Positions 1 to 9,376 of a DNA stretch of 64,000 nt are shown piece after piece. The notes beneath the pieces were generated by a model. The model had not been told where the DNA came from, ran no database searches, and saw only the letters and a list, made by a program, of their open reading frames with translations. The DNA is from Pseudomonas sp. M47T1 (lineage in GTDB: Bacteria; Pseudomonadota; Gammaproteobacteria; Pseudomonadales; Pseudomonadaceae), in NCBI RefSeq assembly GCF_000263855.1, contig NZ_AJWX01000013.1:104730-168729 (forward strand), read 5' to 3'. How positions within the stretch are numbered: position 1 is the stretch's first letter; each line of letters begins with the position of its first letter. The position numbers and the translations under genes are program-made.

Positions 1-2027
1 CCCAGGGTGGCGATGAAAGCGCCGATCAGGCGCTTGCCAGGCAGGTCGATGCCTTCACCGAAGGCGCCGCCCAATACCGCGAAGCCCACGCCCTGGCTGT
101 GTTCGCTGAACTGGCCAAGGAAGTCGCGCCGCTGCGCTTCGTCCATTCTGCGCCCCTGCAGCCACAGCGGCACGCCGGGGTGCCGCTCGGCCATGACCTG
201 GGCCACCTGTTGCAAGTAGTCAAAGCTGCTGAAGAACGCCAGGTAATTACCGGGCGCGCGGGCAAACTGGCCGGCAATCAGGTCGGCGATCGGCGCCAGG
301 GACGCCTGGCGATGGTTGAAGCGCGTGGAAATGCTGTTGATGATGCGCACCTGCAACTGTGCGGCACTGAACGGTGACTGCACGTCGATCCACGCGCAAT
401 CGGCCGGCAGCCCCAGCAGGTCGGCGAAGTAGTGCTGCGGGCTCAAGGTAGCGGAGAACAACACGCAACTGCGCGCCGCCTTCAGCCGTGGCCCGCTCAG
501 GGGGGCTGGCACCACGTTGCGCAGGTTCAACTGGGCCTGACGTCGGCGCCCTGCCCCCTCGCGCTGTTGGATGTCGAACACATAGTGCTCGCCGAACAGC
601 TCGGCCACGCGGGTGAACTGCAAGGCGTCGAAGTAGAAATCCAGCCAGGCGCGGTCGAGGCCCTCGGGCTGTTCGTTGAGCAGGTCGGCGATGGCTGCGG
701 TGCAACGCAGCAACGCCTGCACGAATTTGTCAGGTAGGTGGGCGTAGGCCTGGTAAGGGCCCAGTTGATCCTTGTACAGCGCGTTCCATTCGCGATTGAG
801 CCGTTGCAACGAGCTTTTCAACGCCGGCGGCGGGTCACGTCGCAGTGCGCCCAGGTGGTACTGGTCAAGGCTGGCGCTGTACATGCCGCGCGTGCGCTCC
901 ACCAGGTTGTGCGCTTCGTCGGCCAGCAGCGCCAGACGCCACTGGTTGGCCTGGGCCAGGCCGAACAGCAAGGCGTTGAGGTCGAAGTAGTAGTTGTAGT
1001 CGCCAATCACCACGTCGGCCCAGCGCGCCAGTTCCTGGCTCAGGTAGTACGGGCACACCTGATGAGCCAAGGCCACTTCGCGCACGGCCTGCTGGTCCTG
1101 CACGCGCACCTGCATGGCCGCCGCCCGCGCTGCCGGCAGGCGGTCATAAAAGCCCTTGGCCAGCGGGCAGGAATCACCGTGACAGGCCTTGTCCAAGTGC
1201 TCGCAGGCCTTGTCGCGAGCCACCAGTTCCAAGCTGCGCAGCGGCAGCTGGGGCGCGCTGGCGCCGATTTTACGCAAGGCCTCCAGGGCCAGTTGGCGTC
1301 CGGGGGTCTTGGCCGTGAGAAAGAGGATCTTGTCCAACTGCTGGGGCACCAATGCCTTGAGCATCGGGAACAGCGTGCCCAGGGTCTTGCCGATGCCGGT
1401 GGTGGCCTGGGCCATCAGGCAGCGCCCGGTGCTGACCGCCTTGTATACGGTCTCGGCCAGGTCACGCTGGCCCAGGCGGAAGTCACCATGGGGGAATTTC
1501 AACGTGCGCAGGCATTGGTCACGTTCCGCGGCGCGGAACATTTCCGACCTGGCCCAGGTGAGAAACAGTGCGCACTGCTGATCGAAAAAAACCTTCAGGT
1601 CAACCGCCTGCCAGCTTTCCTCGATCAGGGTCTGGCGATCACTGTCGACCTCCAGGTAAACCAGCGCCAGGTTCAGCTGTTGCAGGTCGTCGCGCTGGCA
1701 CAGCAGCCAGCCATACACCCGCGCCTGAGCCCAGTGCAATTGGCGATGGTTGGCAGGCTGGCGCTCCAGGTCGCCGCGGTGGGTCTTGATCTCCTCCAGA
1801 CGGTTGCGTACCGGGTCATAGCCGTCGGCCCGGCCACGCACCAACAGTTCGCCGAACTCGCCCTCCAGCGCCACCTCGCTCTGGTACGCCGCGCCCCGCC
1901 CGGCCGTCACCCGCCGGTGCCCGGCCATGCCTTCCTGGGCGCTGGGCGACGGGGTGAAGCGCAGGTCCAGGTCACCGACCTTGGCGGTAAACTCGCACAG
2001 GGCGCGCACCGCCACGCGATAACTCAC
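1..2027 (-). CDS. XPD/DinG-family ATP-dependent DNA helicase with N-terminal PD-(D/E)xK motif (3' end outside window)
   Basis: Superfamily 2 helicase of the Rad3/XPD type, probably acting on damaged or branched DNA in the cytoplasm. From a GTG start at 2027 I read a nuclease-like motif first (D68 ... E79-x-K81, in GRADGYD and EEIK), then Walker A TTGIGKT near residue 210, four cysteines suited to an Fe-S cluster (C275, C282, C287, C325) and a DEAH box at 370-373. The frame is open to base 1, so the C-terminus is missing. The GTG overlaps the stop of the upstream FAN1-like gene by four bases, which implies translational coupling and a shared SOS promoter. The Cas4/RecB-like N-terminal motif is read by eye and could be degenerate. 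Confidence 0.85.
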   Translation of the reverse strand, partial: MSYRVAVRALCEFTAKVGDLDLRFTPSPSAQEGMAGHRRVTAGRGAAYQSEVALEGEFGELLVRGRADGYDPVRNRLEEIKTHRGDLERQPANHRQLHWAQARVYGWLLCQRDDLQQLNLALVYLEVDSDRQTLIEESWQAVDLKVFFDQQCALFLTWARSEMFRAAERDQCLRTLKFPHGDFRLGQRDLAETVYKAVSTGRCLMAQATTGIGKTLGTLFPMLKALVPQQLDKILFLTAKTPGRQLALEALRKIGASAPQLPLRSLELVARDKACEHLDKACHGDSCPLAKGFYDRLPAARAAAMQVRVQDQQAVREVALAHQVCPYYLSQELARWADVVIGDYNYYFDLNALLFGLAQANQWRLALLADEAHNLVERTRGMYSASLDQYHLGALRRDPPPALKSSLQRLNREWNALYKDQLGPYQAYAHLPDKFVQALLRCTAAIADLLNEQPEGLDRAWLDFYFDALQFTRVAELFGEHYVFDIQQREGAGRRRQAQLNLRNVVPAPLSGPRLKAARSCVLFSATLSPQHYFADLLGLPADCAWIDVQSPFSAAQLQVRIINSISTRFNHRQASLAPIADLIAGQFARAPGNYLAFFSSFDYLQQVAQVMAERHPGVPLWLQGRRMDEAQRRDFLGQFSEHSQGVGFAVLGGAFGEGIDLPGKRLIGAFIATL

Positions 2028-3667
2028 GCCTGGGCCCATTGCACGTAGCACACCTGCACTGGCAGCGCGTGGCGGGCGCAGAACTCCAGCCAGCGCAACT
2101 GGTTGTCTTGCAACCGGTCACCCGGCCCCTTGACCTCGATCATCTGGTAACGCCGCTCGGCCGGCCAGAACTGGATCAGGTCGGGCATGCCCGCGCGGTT
2201 GGCGGCGATGTCCTGCAACAGGCGCTCGAAGCAGTGATGCAAGTGCTCGGCAGGCAGGCAATGCAGGGCCAGCTCCAGCAGCTCTTGTGTCAAGGCCTGC
2301 CAATACACGAAGGGTGATTGCAGGCCCCACTTGTCGCGGTAGCAGGCGCGGATGCTGTCCTGGTAGCGGCCGTCGTGCAACTGCGCCAGGCAGGCGTCGA
2401 ACAGCGCGCCACGACGCTGACGAAAATCGGGCTGATGCAGGTCGGTGGGGCCGCTCTGGAACGGGTGGAAAAAGGCGCCGGGCAATGCGGCAAAGATGGC
2501 CGGCCAGCACAACAGGCCAAACAGCGAGTTGATCAGGCTGTTTTCCACATAGTGTACAGGGGCTTCATCCAGGTGCAGGTGCCGCGCCACTCGCTGCTCC
2601 ACGCTAAGCCCCGGATCCTGGGCCAGCAACAACTGCGACTCGTTGACCGCCGCTTTGCCCACCCTGGGCAGCGCGGGCAGGCCCAGCTTACGCCGCAACC
2701 GGGGCACCATGCGCGGGATCTGCTGGGCCTCGGCGGCACTCTCCGACGCGGCCAGCGCCACTTCGGCCAGGGCTAGCGCCGCCTCATAGTGCTCGCAACG
2801 CTCCAGCACCCTGATGCGCCTCGCGCGGGCGCCCGGGTAGGCGCACTGTTCATAGATGGCGAGGGCCTGTTCAAGCAGGTCCTGGCGCTCGCACTGCTGG
2901 CCCACGGCGAACAGCAGTCGATCGCGACGCCCCTGCAACCAGGCGTTGTCGCTGTGCAGCGTGGCCAGTTGCTGTAACAGCGGCGCCAACAGCCCACCTT
3001 CCTCCAGTGCCTGGCGGCAGGCGTGCAGTTGCACGCAGAAGTCGATGTCGGCACGGCTTTGCAAACCGCGAGACGCAGGGTCCAACTCGACCTGTTCGTA
3101 ACGGTAGATGCCCAGGTCAGCCAATACGAACTCGGACCAGTCCTGGCGCAGGTTGCCAAAAAACAGCAGCCGCAACCGGTCACACAACGGCCGCACCGGC
3201 AAGGAATAGACCGCATCGTCCATATCCGGGCACCAGGCCGTAAACGGCTGCGGCGCCGGAGCCTGCTCCAGCAGTTCGGCCAGCAACTGCTCCTTGCGCA
3301 GGGACGTGCGGCTCAACTGCGCCTTGAACAGCGTGACCACCTCGGCCTTCTGCAACACCTCGAACAACTGGGCTACCGACAGCGGCGCGCGATTGTCGAC
3401 CCACCCCGCCTGCACCAAGGGCGCCACGGCTGCATGGGTGCAGCCAATCTCGCCATACACCAGCTTGCTGGCGCGGTACAAAGGCCCCTTGCGCATCACC
3501 ATGCGCACCAGCAACGCCTGAGGCGCACGGGGCAGACCAGCGAAACCGTCGATGAACCGCCGTTCCTCGCTGTCCAGCAGGTCGGCATAGCGGCGGGCCA
3601 GCCACTCCAGCACGCGCTGGAAGTTGATGAGGTAGTAGAACGGGTCGTCAAGGTTGCCAGGGGTCAC
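2024..3667 (-). CDS. FAN1-type structure-specific nuclease (VRR-NUC domain)
   Basis: Likely interstrand-crosslink/flap nuclease related to P. aeruginosa FAN1. The C-terminal VRR-NUC domain shows D496, E511 and K513 in the spacing D-x14-E-x-K (MPDLIQFWP, then MIEVKGPGDRLQDNQ), the PD-(D/E)xK metal site known for the family. The helical middle resembles the SAP/TPR-like part of FAN1. I chose the GTG at 3667 (547 aa, near the family length): the protein becomes family-like right after it, and the longer frame from a TTG at 3718 would run through a LexA box. No strong ribosome site precedes either start. The stop overlaps the helicase start. Confidence 0.85.
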   Translation of the reverse strand: MTPGNLDDPFYYLINFQRVLEWLARRYADLLDSEERRFIDGFAGLPRAPQALLVRMVMRKGPLYRASKLVYGEIGCTHAAVAPLVQAGWVDNRAPLSVAQLFEVLQKAEVVTLFKAQLSRTSLRKEQLLAELLEQAPAPQPFTAWCPDMDDAVYSLPVRPLCDRLRLLFFGNLRQDWSEFVLADLGIYRYEQVELDPASRGLQSRADIDFCVQLHACRQALEEGGLLAPLLQQLATLHSDNAWLQGRRDRLLFAVGQQCERQDLLEQALAIYEQCAYPGARARRIRVLERCEHYEAALALAEVALAASESAAEAQQIPRMVPRLRRKLGLPALPRVGKAAVNESQLLLAQDPGLSVEQRVARHLHLDEAPVHYVENSLINSLFGLLCWPAIFAALPGAFFHPFQSGPTDLHQPDFRQRRGALFDACLAQLHDGRYQDSIRACYRDKWGLQSPFVYWQALTQELLELALHCLPAEHLHHCFERLLQDIAANRAGMPDLIQFWPAERRYQMIEVKGPGDRLQDNQLRWLEFCARHALPVQVCYVQWAQA

Positions 3668-3698
3668 GATGCGCACAGTAGCCAAAGCATGAAAGACA

Positions 3699-3731
3699 CT
3701 GTTTATACATACAGACAAGCAGTATTGGCAA
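3699..3731 (-). promoter_or_regulatory. LexA (SOS) box overlapping a sigma-70-like promoter
   Basis: Bases 3699-3714 read CTGTTTATACATACAG, which fits the SOS consensus CTGT-N8-ACAG. On the minus strand a -35-like TTGCCA (3731-3726) and a -10-like TATAAA (3707-3702) are 18 bases apart, and the -10 lies inside the box. LexA would therefore block RNA polymerase directly. It sits 32 bases before the chosen start of the FAN1-like nuclease. Confidence 0.8.
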
Positions 3732-3756
3732 ACCTTTTGGACCGATGGTGGCCGTC

Positions 3757-5154
3757 TCAGCCATTCATGGCGTCCAGCAGTTTGCGTTCCTCGACGAAGG
3801 CGTCCCCCAGGGCATCCAGCAAGGCCTCGGTGTTGGCGCTGTCCAGGTGCAGGCCATCGATACGCAGGTAGCGCTCATGCAAGCCGTGGGCGCTGAACAG
3901 GGTGCCGGGCTCCACCACCTGGCCGCGCGCCAGCAGCCGTTCGAACACCTTGCGCATGTCCATCGGGTAGCGGCTGCGCAGCCACAGCCCGGTGCCGCCG
4001 GCCGGGTGCACGGCCAGCAGGTAACGCCCCAGGCGGCTGCGGATCTGCCGGTCGAGGCGCCATAACTGCTGCTGCAACTGCACGCGCAGGGCGGGCAACT
4101 GATCGTCCAGCAAGCCTTGTTCCAGCAGGCGCGCCACCGCCTTCTGGCGCAGCGGCGGCAGGCGCATGGCACGGCGCTGAAAGGCGCTGGTGAACGGCAA
4201 GTGCGCACCGGCGGCCAGCAGGTAGGCAAAGGGCGCCTCGGCCCCCAGCCACGGTTCCAACGAGCCGATCACCAGCACCCGCTGCGCCGGGACGCTTTCG
4301 CGCAGGCAGCGACCCGGCTCGAAACGCAGCTCGCCCTGGGCATCGTTTTCCAGCAGCCACACGTCGTGACGGGTGAGCAAGGCCGTCAGGGTATCCAGGT
4401 CGGCGTCCGGCATGCGTGCGCCCTGCACGCTGCTGAACCCGGCGTCCAGCACCATCAAGCGTACCGACAGCGTTTCCAGATAATGACGCACACTGCCAAG
4501 GTCCAGGCGCCCATCGTCGCCCAAGGGCAATTCGATGAGCCTGACCTTGGCCAGGCGCAAGGCCTGCAACACCACCGGGCAGCACGGCGAAGCGACCAGC
4601 ACCGGCTCACCGCTCAGCGCCAGCGCTTCGAATGTTATGTCGAGCAGGCCGCGCAGGTCCCCCGCCAGGTAGACATGGTCGGCGTGCCAGCAATGGCGGG
4701 CGCTATGGGTGTAGCGCGCGGCCAGCGCCGTGCGTAACTGCGGGTCGCCGCAAGGGTGCCAGGCCGGGCTGGGCAAGGTGCCGTACTGGCGCTGCACCTG
4801 GCGTTCGAGCCGCAACAAGGGCACGTCCAAGGCCAGCAACGGCGCCTGGCCACCCACCTGGCGCCGATGTTCGGCCTGAATCCGTTGCAGCAGGTCGCTG
4901 CCATCCTTCGCCGCCGTCAGCCGGGCCGGGGGCCGTGCGTAATAACCGGACTTGGCCAAGGCATACACGCGGCCTTCACGCTCCAGCAAGGTGTAGCCGT
5001 ATTGGATAGTCGACACCGACACACCCAGGCGCCGGGCCAGTGCCCGCAGTGACGGTAATTTGAACGGGACGTCCGGCTCCCCAGCATCGATCAGCGCGCC
5101 AAGGTACCGATACACCGCCTGGTAGGCAAAACCTGGTTGAGATTTGATCGACAT
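3757..5154 (-). CDS. MocR/GntR-family regulator with degenerate aminotransferase domain
   Basis: Transcription factor of the GntR/MocR type, 465 aa. Residues about 10-65 form the winged helix (FKLPSLRALARRLGVSVS...GRVYA). The rest has a class I aminotransferase fold. Where MocR proteins carry the PLP-binding S-x-S/F-S-K, this one reads VLVIGSLEPWLGAEA with no lysine, and the usual D-x-Y is D-A-Q. It probably cannot form the internal aldimine with PLP. I start at ATG 5154, where the GntR domain begins; a longer reading frame upstream overlaps the neighbour and is not family-like. ATG 5154 shares one base with the stop of the upstream gene (TGATG), so the two are co-translated. Confidence 0.75.
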   Translation of the reverse strand: MSIKSQPGFAYQAVYRYLGALIDAGEPDVPFKLPSLRALARRLGVSVSTIQYGYTLLEREGRVYALAKSGYYARPPARLTAAKDGSDLLQRIQAEHRRQVGGQAPLLALDVPLLRLERQVQRQYGTLPSPAWHPCGDPQLRTALAARYTHSARHCWHADHVYLAGDLRGLLDITFEALALSGEPVLVASPCCPVVLQALRLAKVRLIELPLGDDGRLDLGSVRHYLETLSVRLMVLDAGFSSVQGARMPDADLDTLTALLTRHDVWLLENDAQGELRFEPGRCLRESVPAQRVLVIGSLEPWLGAEAPFAYLLAAGAHLPFTSAFQRRAMRLPPLRQKAVARLLEQGLLDDQLPALRVQLQQQLWRLDRQIRSRLGRYLLAVHPAGGTGLWLRSRYPMDMRKVFERLLARGQVVEPGTLFSAHGLHERYLRIDGLHLDSANTEALLDALGDAFVEERKLLDAMNG

Positions 5155-6617
5155 CAGCGGCCACACACCCGTTCTGTTGTGGTTTGCCCGGTGACCGGGT
5201 CCAGCAGTTGCACGCGGGCACCGTCCGGATCGCCGGCGCGCAGCCGGGCGATCAGCGTCTGGGGGCCGGGGCCGCTGGCGCCACGCTGGCTGTACAGGCG
5301 ACGCAGGGCCTGGATGGGCAAACCACTGACCGTCACCAGCCAGCGCGTCATCGGCTCGTCGTTGCGGCTGCCCTGCAAAACCTGATGCAGCGGCGCCAGG
5401 GCCGCGACGCATTCGGGATGGCAGCGCACAAGGTATCCGGCCAGGCCCTTGCCACCGTCGACGAAGGGGCTGAACAGCAGGCAGGTCAGTTGCTCCTCGC
5501 TGACCTGGTAATTGGCCTGGCCGTGCTCGTTGGCCAGCACTCGCCGCTCCTGCAACTTGTGCGGGTCGTCGTACGCCGACAGCATCAGGTCTACCAGGTG
5601 ATCGGGCATGCCCTTGCGGGTCATCAGCTGCGGCGCGGCCTGGAGGTATTCCTCCACCCCCTCGGCATAGGTGCGCTGCTGCACGCGCTCGGCGCGCAGG
5701 CCGCGCAAGTGGGCCATGAGCAGCGGGTTGGCACAGGCCGTTTCACTGAAGCCCAGGGCTTGGGCGGAAAAGCGAAAGCCCAGGAATTCCACCAGCAGGC
5801 GCCAGTGCTGCTGCGGCGCCACCGCCAGCAGGTCATCCATGTGCACCCAGTGCACATGGGCCTTGCGCCGGGGACGCGGCAAGCGGCGGCTGCCTATTTT
5901 CTCGCCATACATTTGCCGGTAATAGGCTTCACCCAGCCGGCCGATCACGTCCAGGGCACTGTCGCCACTGCCCTCCTCGCCCCGGTCTCCCAACCCGGCC
6001 TGACGTGCCACCCGCAACCCCCACGCCAGGTATCGCCGCTGACGCATGGGCGATTGGGCACTGACCATCGCCTGCACGCCACCGTTGCAGGTCATGGCGC
6101 GCTGATAGAAGTCGGCGCGGCCCAGGTAACAGCCGTGACACAGGCTGGTACGGCCATCACCGCCGCTCAGATGGCCGTTCACCAGCAGGTCGGTGCGGTT
6201 GCGCAACCGTGTGGCGGCTGACAACGGCGCCAGCGGGTCATAGGGGTGCACCTGCTGGTCATCGAGTACCAACAGCTCCACCCGCGGGTCGTCATGCAAC
6301 GACAACGCCGCATAACCGCGCTCGATGTTTTCCATCACCGCCCGGCCCATGCCCGAATGCCGGTAGGTGGCCACCCGCAGCTGGAAGGTGCCCGGGTGGC
6401 GCACGGCCACGCTCAACTGCGCCGCCCGTACCAGCGCCAGGCACTGGCCACTGGTGCTGCCGCCGCCGTGGGCCACCAGCACCTTGAACTGCCCCAGCCG
6501 ATCGATGCCACCGGCGGCCACGCCCAGGCGCTGCACCAGCAGTTGCAGGGCCGCGCGCTGGGCGTGGGTGAAGTGTTCCAGCAACTTCTCCAGCACTTGC
6601 TGGTAGATATTGCTCAT
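5154..6617 (-). CDS. Conserved-looking protein of unknown function, first gene of the MocR operon
   Basis: A 487-aa protein I do not recognise. It has no signal peptide and no obvious membrane segment. Visible features are an early glycine-rich stretch (VLVAHGGGSTSGQ), a Cys-rich segment (CHGCYLGRADFYQRAMTCNGG) about a third of the way in, and an Arg/Lys-rich stretch (SRRLPRPRRKAHVH). The start at ATG 6617 (MSNIYQQ) is preferred over ATG 6656, but neither has a good ribosome site. Codon use matches its neighbours, and it is fused by a TGATG overlap to the MocR-like gene, so the two probably share a function. Confidence 0.6.
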   Translation of the reverse strand: MSNIYQQVLEKLLEHFTHAQRAALQLLVQRLGVAAGGIDRLGQFKVLVAHGGGSTSGQCLALVRAAQLSVAVRHPGTFQLRVATYRHSGMGRAVMENIERGYAALSLHDDPRVELLVLDDQQVHPYDPLAPLSAATRLRNRTDLLVNGHLSGGDGRTSLCHGCYLGRADFYQRAMTCNGGVQAMVSAQSPMRQRRYLAWGLRVARQAGLGDRGEEGSGDSALDVIGRLGEAYYRQMYGEKIGSRRLPRPRRKAHVHWVHMDDLLAVAPQQHWRLLVEFLGFRFSAQALGFSETACANPLLMAHLRGLRAERVQQRTYAEGVEEYLQAAPQLMTRKGMPDHLVDLMLSAYDDPHKLQERRVLANEHGQANYQVSEEQLTCLLFSPFVDGGKGLAGYLVRCHPECVAALAPLHQVLQGSRNDEPMTRWLVTVSGLPIQALRRLYSQRGASGPGPQTLIARLRAGDPDGARVQLLDPVTGQTTTERVCGR

Positions 6618-7129
6618 GGCTTCACGATGAATAACGCTGACGTTAGGACTTGGCACTCATTGACACCGTAATAGTGGAGTTGTGGATCTTCAGAGCTTTC
6701 TTACAACTTCCTACAGGCAGCGACGGCGACCAGGCGCACGATCGCCTATCAGTACCAAGACGGTTCTGACAGGGGCGTATGCGGCCTTGGCGCGGAAAAA
6801 TGGACAGGCATGACTCGGTCCCTGAGCTATCTGATGGGCGGATGGTAGTCAGGGCTGAAGGAGAATTAACAGGGACAGAACGACTGTAAAAACCAGTGCA
6901 GTTACGAAGGAAACATCAACGAGCAGAGGGAAACACCCTGTCTAGAGGGGTGAGCGAAGTTGCAGGGGCTAACTTGTAGGAAATTTCGACATGAGTTACG
7001 GAAGTATCTGTCGAATATTTGGGAGTATATAAGTAGGAGAATTGCGGAGGCTGTAGCCGCTGGCGACAAACGGGCCTATCCGTGGTTACGCGGGTGCAAG
7101 CCTTGCGCTCAGCGCACCCGCCCCCTCCA
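6618..7129. other. Intergenic stretch without a recognisable gene
   Basis: About 510 bases, AT-richer than the surroundings. Short frames exist but have no ribosome site or family resemblance. An inverted repeat GCGGGTGC/GCACCCGC at 7090-7097 and 7114-7121 lies just beyond the quinone oxidoreductase stop and may end that transcript, although there is no T-run. A Pseudomonas-like GGCTGTAGCCGCTG element lies near 7049. I see nothing else. Confidence 0.4.
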
Positions 7130-8146
7130 TCACACCAGGGTCAGCGCGATCCGCCCGCCGCACGGGCATTCATCCATCAACCGGTGCGCTTCCACGAACT
7201 GCTCGAAAGCAAACACACGGGTGATCTGCGGCACCAGCACCCGGTCGGCGGTGAGCTGGTTGATTTCACGCAGGGCGCGCTGCAACGCCGTGCTGTCCTG
7301 GGCGATACCCAGCTCCGGCTTGCCGGTGAAGTTGCCCAGGCAGTGCACGTAGAACTGAATGTTCTTCTGGAACGCCGCACACGCCGGGAACGGTGTCTGG
7401 TTGCCGCCCTGCAGGCCATACAGGATCAGGCTGCCGCGCGGTGCCAGCACGTCACCCAGAATCGACATCTGCGGGCCGCCCAGGCCATCGAGCACCATGT
7501 CCACGCCACGGTTGTCGGTGTACTTGTTGATCGCCATCAACAGGTCCTGCTCCTCGGTGACGATCACCTTGGTGGCGCCCAAGGACAACAGATACTCACG
7601 CTCGTCCGCCGACTTGGTGGCGGCAATCACCTTCAGGCCCAGGGCATTACCCAGTTGCACAAAAGAAGGACCGGCACAGTGGCTGGCGTCCGTGACCAGG
7701 GCGGTCTGCCCCGGCTTGGCGCGGGCAAGCTCCGTGTAGGCGAACGACGCAATCAGGAATGGCGTGTAATGCACCGCCGCCTCTACCGGCGTCAGCACGT
7801 CGGGGTAGCGCGTCAGCGCCAGCGCCGGCAACACAATCACCTCACCGTACACCGGGTACTGGTTGGGGCTTTCGGCCGGGAAGCTGGCCACCTTGTCGCC
7901 CACTGAAAAACCTTCCACGCCGTCGCCGACGGCGGTTACCACGCCGGCCATTTCATGCCCCAGGCCTGCGGGCAGGTGCGCCTGGGACGGGGCCAGGTTC
8001 TGACGCCAGAGCACGTCGTACCAGCTGATGCCGATCGCCTCGACACGCACCTGCACTTCGCCCGGGCCGGGCAAGGCGGCCGCATGCTCTTCGCATTTGA
8101 GCACTTCGGCCGGGCCAAACTTGTGAAAACGGATCGTGCGGGACAT
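7130..8146 (-). CDS. Zinc-free quinone oxidoreductase-like MDR dehydrogenase
   Basis: NAD(P)H-dependent oxidoreductase of the medium-chain dehydrogenase/QOR group, 338 aa. The N-terminal GroES-like part reads GPGEVQVRVEAIGISWYDVLWR and GHEMAGVVTAVGDGVEGFSVGDKV, and the C-terminal half is a Rossmann domain with ALRG-type GVDMVLDGLGG. The structural-zinc cysteines are absent, as in QOR. ATG 8146 is preceded by AGGCGAGG; in-frame codons farther upstream have no ribosome site. The gene is divergent from the LysR gene at 8361, which probably regulates it. The substrate is unknown. Confidence 0.85.
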   Translation of the reverse strand: MSRTIRFHKFGPAEVLKCEEHAAALPGPGEVQVRVEAIGISWYDVLWRQNLAPSQAHLPAGLGHEMAGVVTAVGDGVEGFSVGDKVASFPAESPNQYPVYGEVIVLPALALTRYPDVLTPVEAAVHYTPFLIASFAYTELARAKPGQTALVTDASHCAGPSFVQLGNALGLKVIAATKSADEREYLLSLGATKVIVTEEQDLLMAINKYTDNRGVDMVLDGLGGPQMSILGDVLAPRGSLILYGLQGGNQTPFPACAAFQKNIQFYVHCLGNFTGKPELGIAQDSTALQRALREINQLTADRVLVPQITRVFAFEQFVEAHRLMDECPCGGRIALTLV

Positions 8147-8360
8147 CGCAAACCTCGCCTTTTTAACCTCTAATGCCATGAACTCTATCCGGGCTTTGAG
8201 AGATAGACCACCCGTGGCCATTAATAGTCGACATGCCTGGCATTGATTCCGCGATGACTTGCGCACCAGGCAAAAATGAATTTACCGGTGCAGATTAACA
8301 GCCTTTGCCCGTAAGATTCACGCATGAACCATTTGTCACCCTGGCATTGAAGCGAATCCG

Positions 8361-9275
8361 ATGAATCGAAACGACCTGCGCCGCGTCGACCTCAACCTGC
8401 TGATCGTGTTCGAAACGCTGATGCACGAGCGTAGCGTGACCCGCGCGGCCGAGAAGTTGTTCCTTGGCCAGCCGGCCATCAGCGCCGCCTTGTCGCGCCT
8501 GCGCGGCCTGTTCGACGACCCGCTGTTCGTGCGCACCGGGCGCAGCATGGAGCCCTCGGCGCGGGCCGTGGAGATCTTCGCCCTGCTGTCGCCGGCCCTG
8601 GACTCCATCTCCACCGCCGTCAGCCGCGCGTCAGAGTTCGACCCGGCCACCAGCACTGCGGTGTTTCGCATCGGCCTGTCCGACGACGTCGAATTCGCCC
8701 TGCTACCGCCCCTGCTCAAGCGCTTGCGCGCCGAAGCGCCGGGCATCGTCCTGGTAATACGCCGGGTCAACTACATCCTCGCCCCGCCGCTGCTGGCCTC
8801 GGGCGAAATCTCCATCGCCGTCAGCTACACCAACGACCTGCCGGCCAACGCCAAGCGCAAGGTGCTGCGCCGCAGCCGCCCCAAACTGCTGCGCGCCGAC
8901 ACCATGCCCGGCCCCATCAGCCTGGACGACTTCTGCGCCCGCCCCCACGCGCTGGTGTCGTTCGCCGGCGACCTCAGCGGGTTCATTGATACCGAGCTGG
9001 AAAAAGTCGAGCGCAAGCGCCATGTGGTATTGGCCGTGCCGCAGTTCAATGGGCTGAGCACGTTGCTGTCGGGCACCGATATCGTGGCGACGGTGCCGGA
9101 CTACACCGCCGAGGCGCTGACGGCAGCCGGCGGTGTGCGGGCAGAGGATCTACCGCTGGAGATGCCGGGGTTTGAGCTGCACATGGCGTGGCGTGGGGCG
9201 CAGGATAACGACCCGGGGGAGCGGTGGTTGAGGTCAAGGATTCAGATGTTTTTTGGGGACCCCGATAGCTTGTAA
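8361..9275 (+). CDS. LysR-family transcriptional regulator
   Basis: 304-aa LysR regulator. The N-terminal winged HTH is clear (LRRVDLNLLIVFETLMHERSVTRAAEKL, then QPAISAALSRLRGLFDDPLFVRTG), followed by the periplasmic-binding-like effector domain. It is divergent from the quinone oxidoreductase, with about 214 bases between the two starts. I did not find a decisive T-N11-A site. The gene ends at a short hairpin (TGGAATT/AATTCCA, 9276-9295) just before the integrase region, so it is the last gene of the left chromosomal flank. Confidence 0.85.
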   Translation: MNRNDLRRVDLNLLIVFETLMHERSVTRAAEKLFLGQPAISAALSRLRGLFDDPLFVRTGRSMEPSARAVEIFALLSPALDSISTAVSRASEFDPATSTAVFRIGLSDDVEFALLPPLLKRLRAEAPGIVLVIRRVNYILAPPLLASGEISIAVSYTNDLPANAKRKVLRRSRPKLLRADTMPGPISLDDFCARPHALVSFAGDLSGFIDTELEKVERKRHVVLAVPQFNGLSTLLSGTDIVATVPDYTAEALTAAGGVRAEDLPLEMPGFELHMAWRGAQDNDPGERWLRSRIQMFFGDPDSL

Positions 9276-9295
9276 TGGAATTCCGCTAAATTCCA
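9276..9295 (+). terminator. Hairpin after the LysR gene
   Basis: TGGAATT at 9276-9282 pairs with AATTCCA at 9289-9295 across a six-base loop, followed by TAAAA. The stem is weak and has no real T-run, so termination is only plausible. Confidence 0.35.
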
Positions 9296-9376
9296 TAAAA
9301 GCGTTGTCTAACAACCTCTTACCGCTAATTACGGTCCGCTGCCGTCTGTCTAAATCCAGTGGATTCCACGACTCAC

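Noticed and set aside
738..2048. Long plus-strand open frame opposite the helicase
   Set aside because: It is a GC-rich antisense shadow with Gln/Val/Ala-biased composition and no domain; the minus-strand frame has all helicase motifs.
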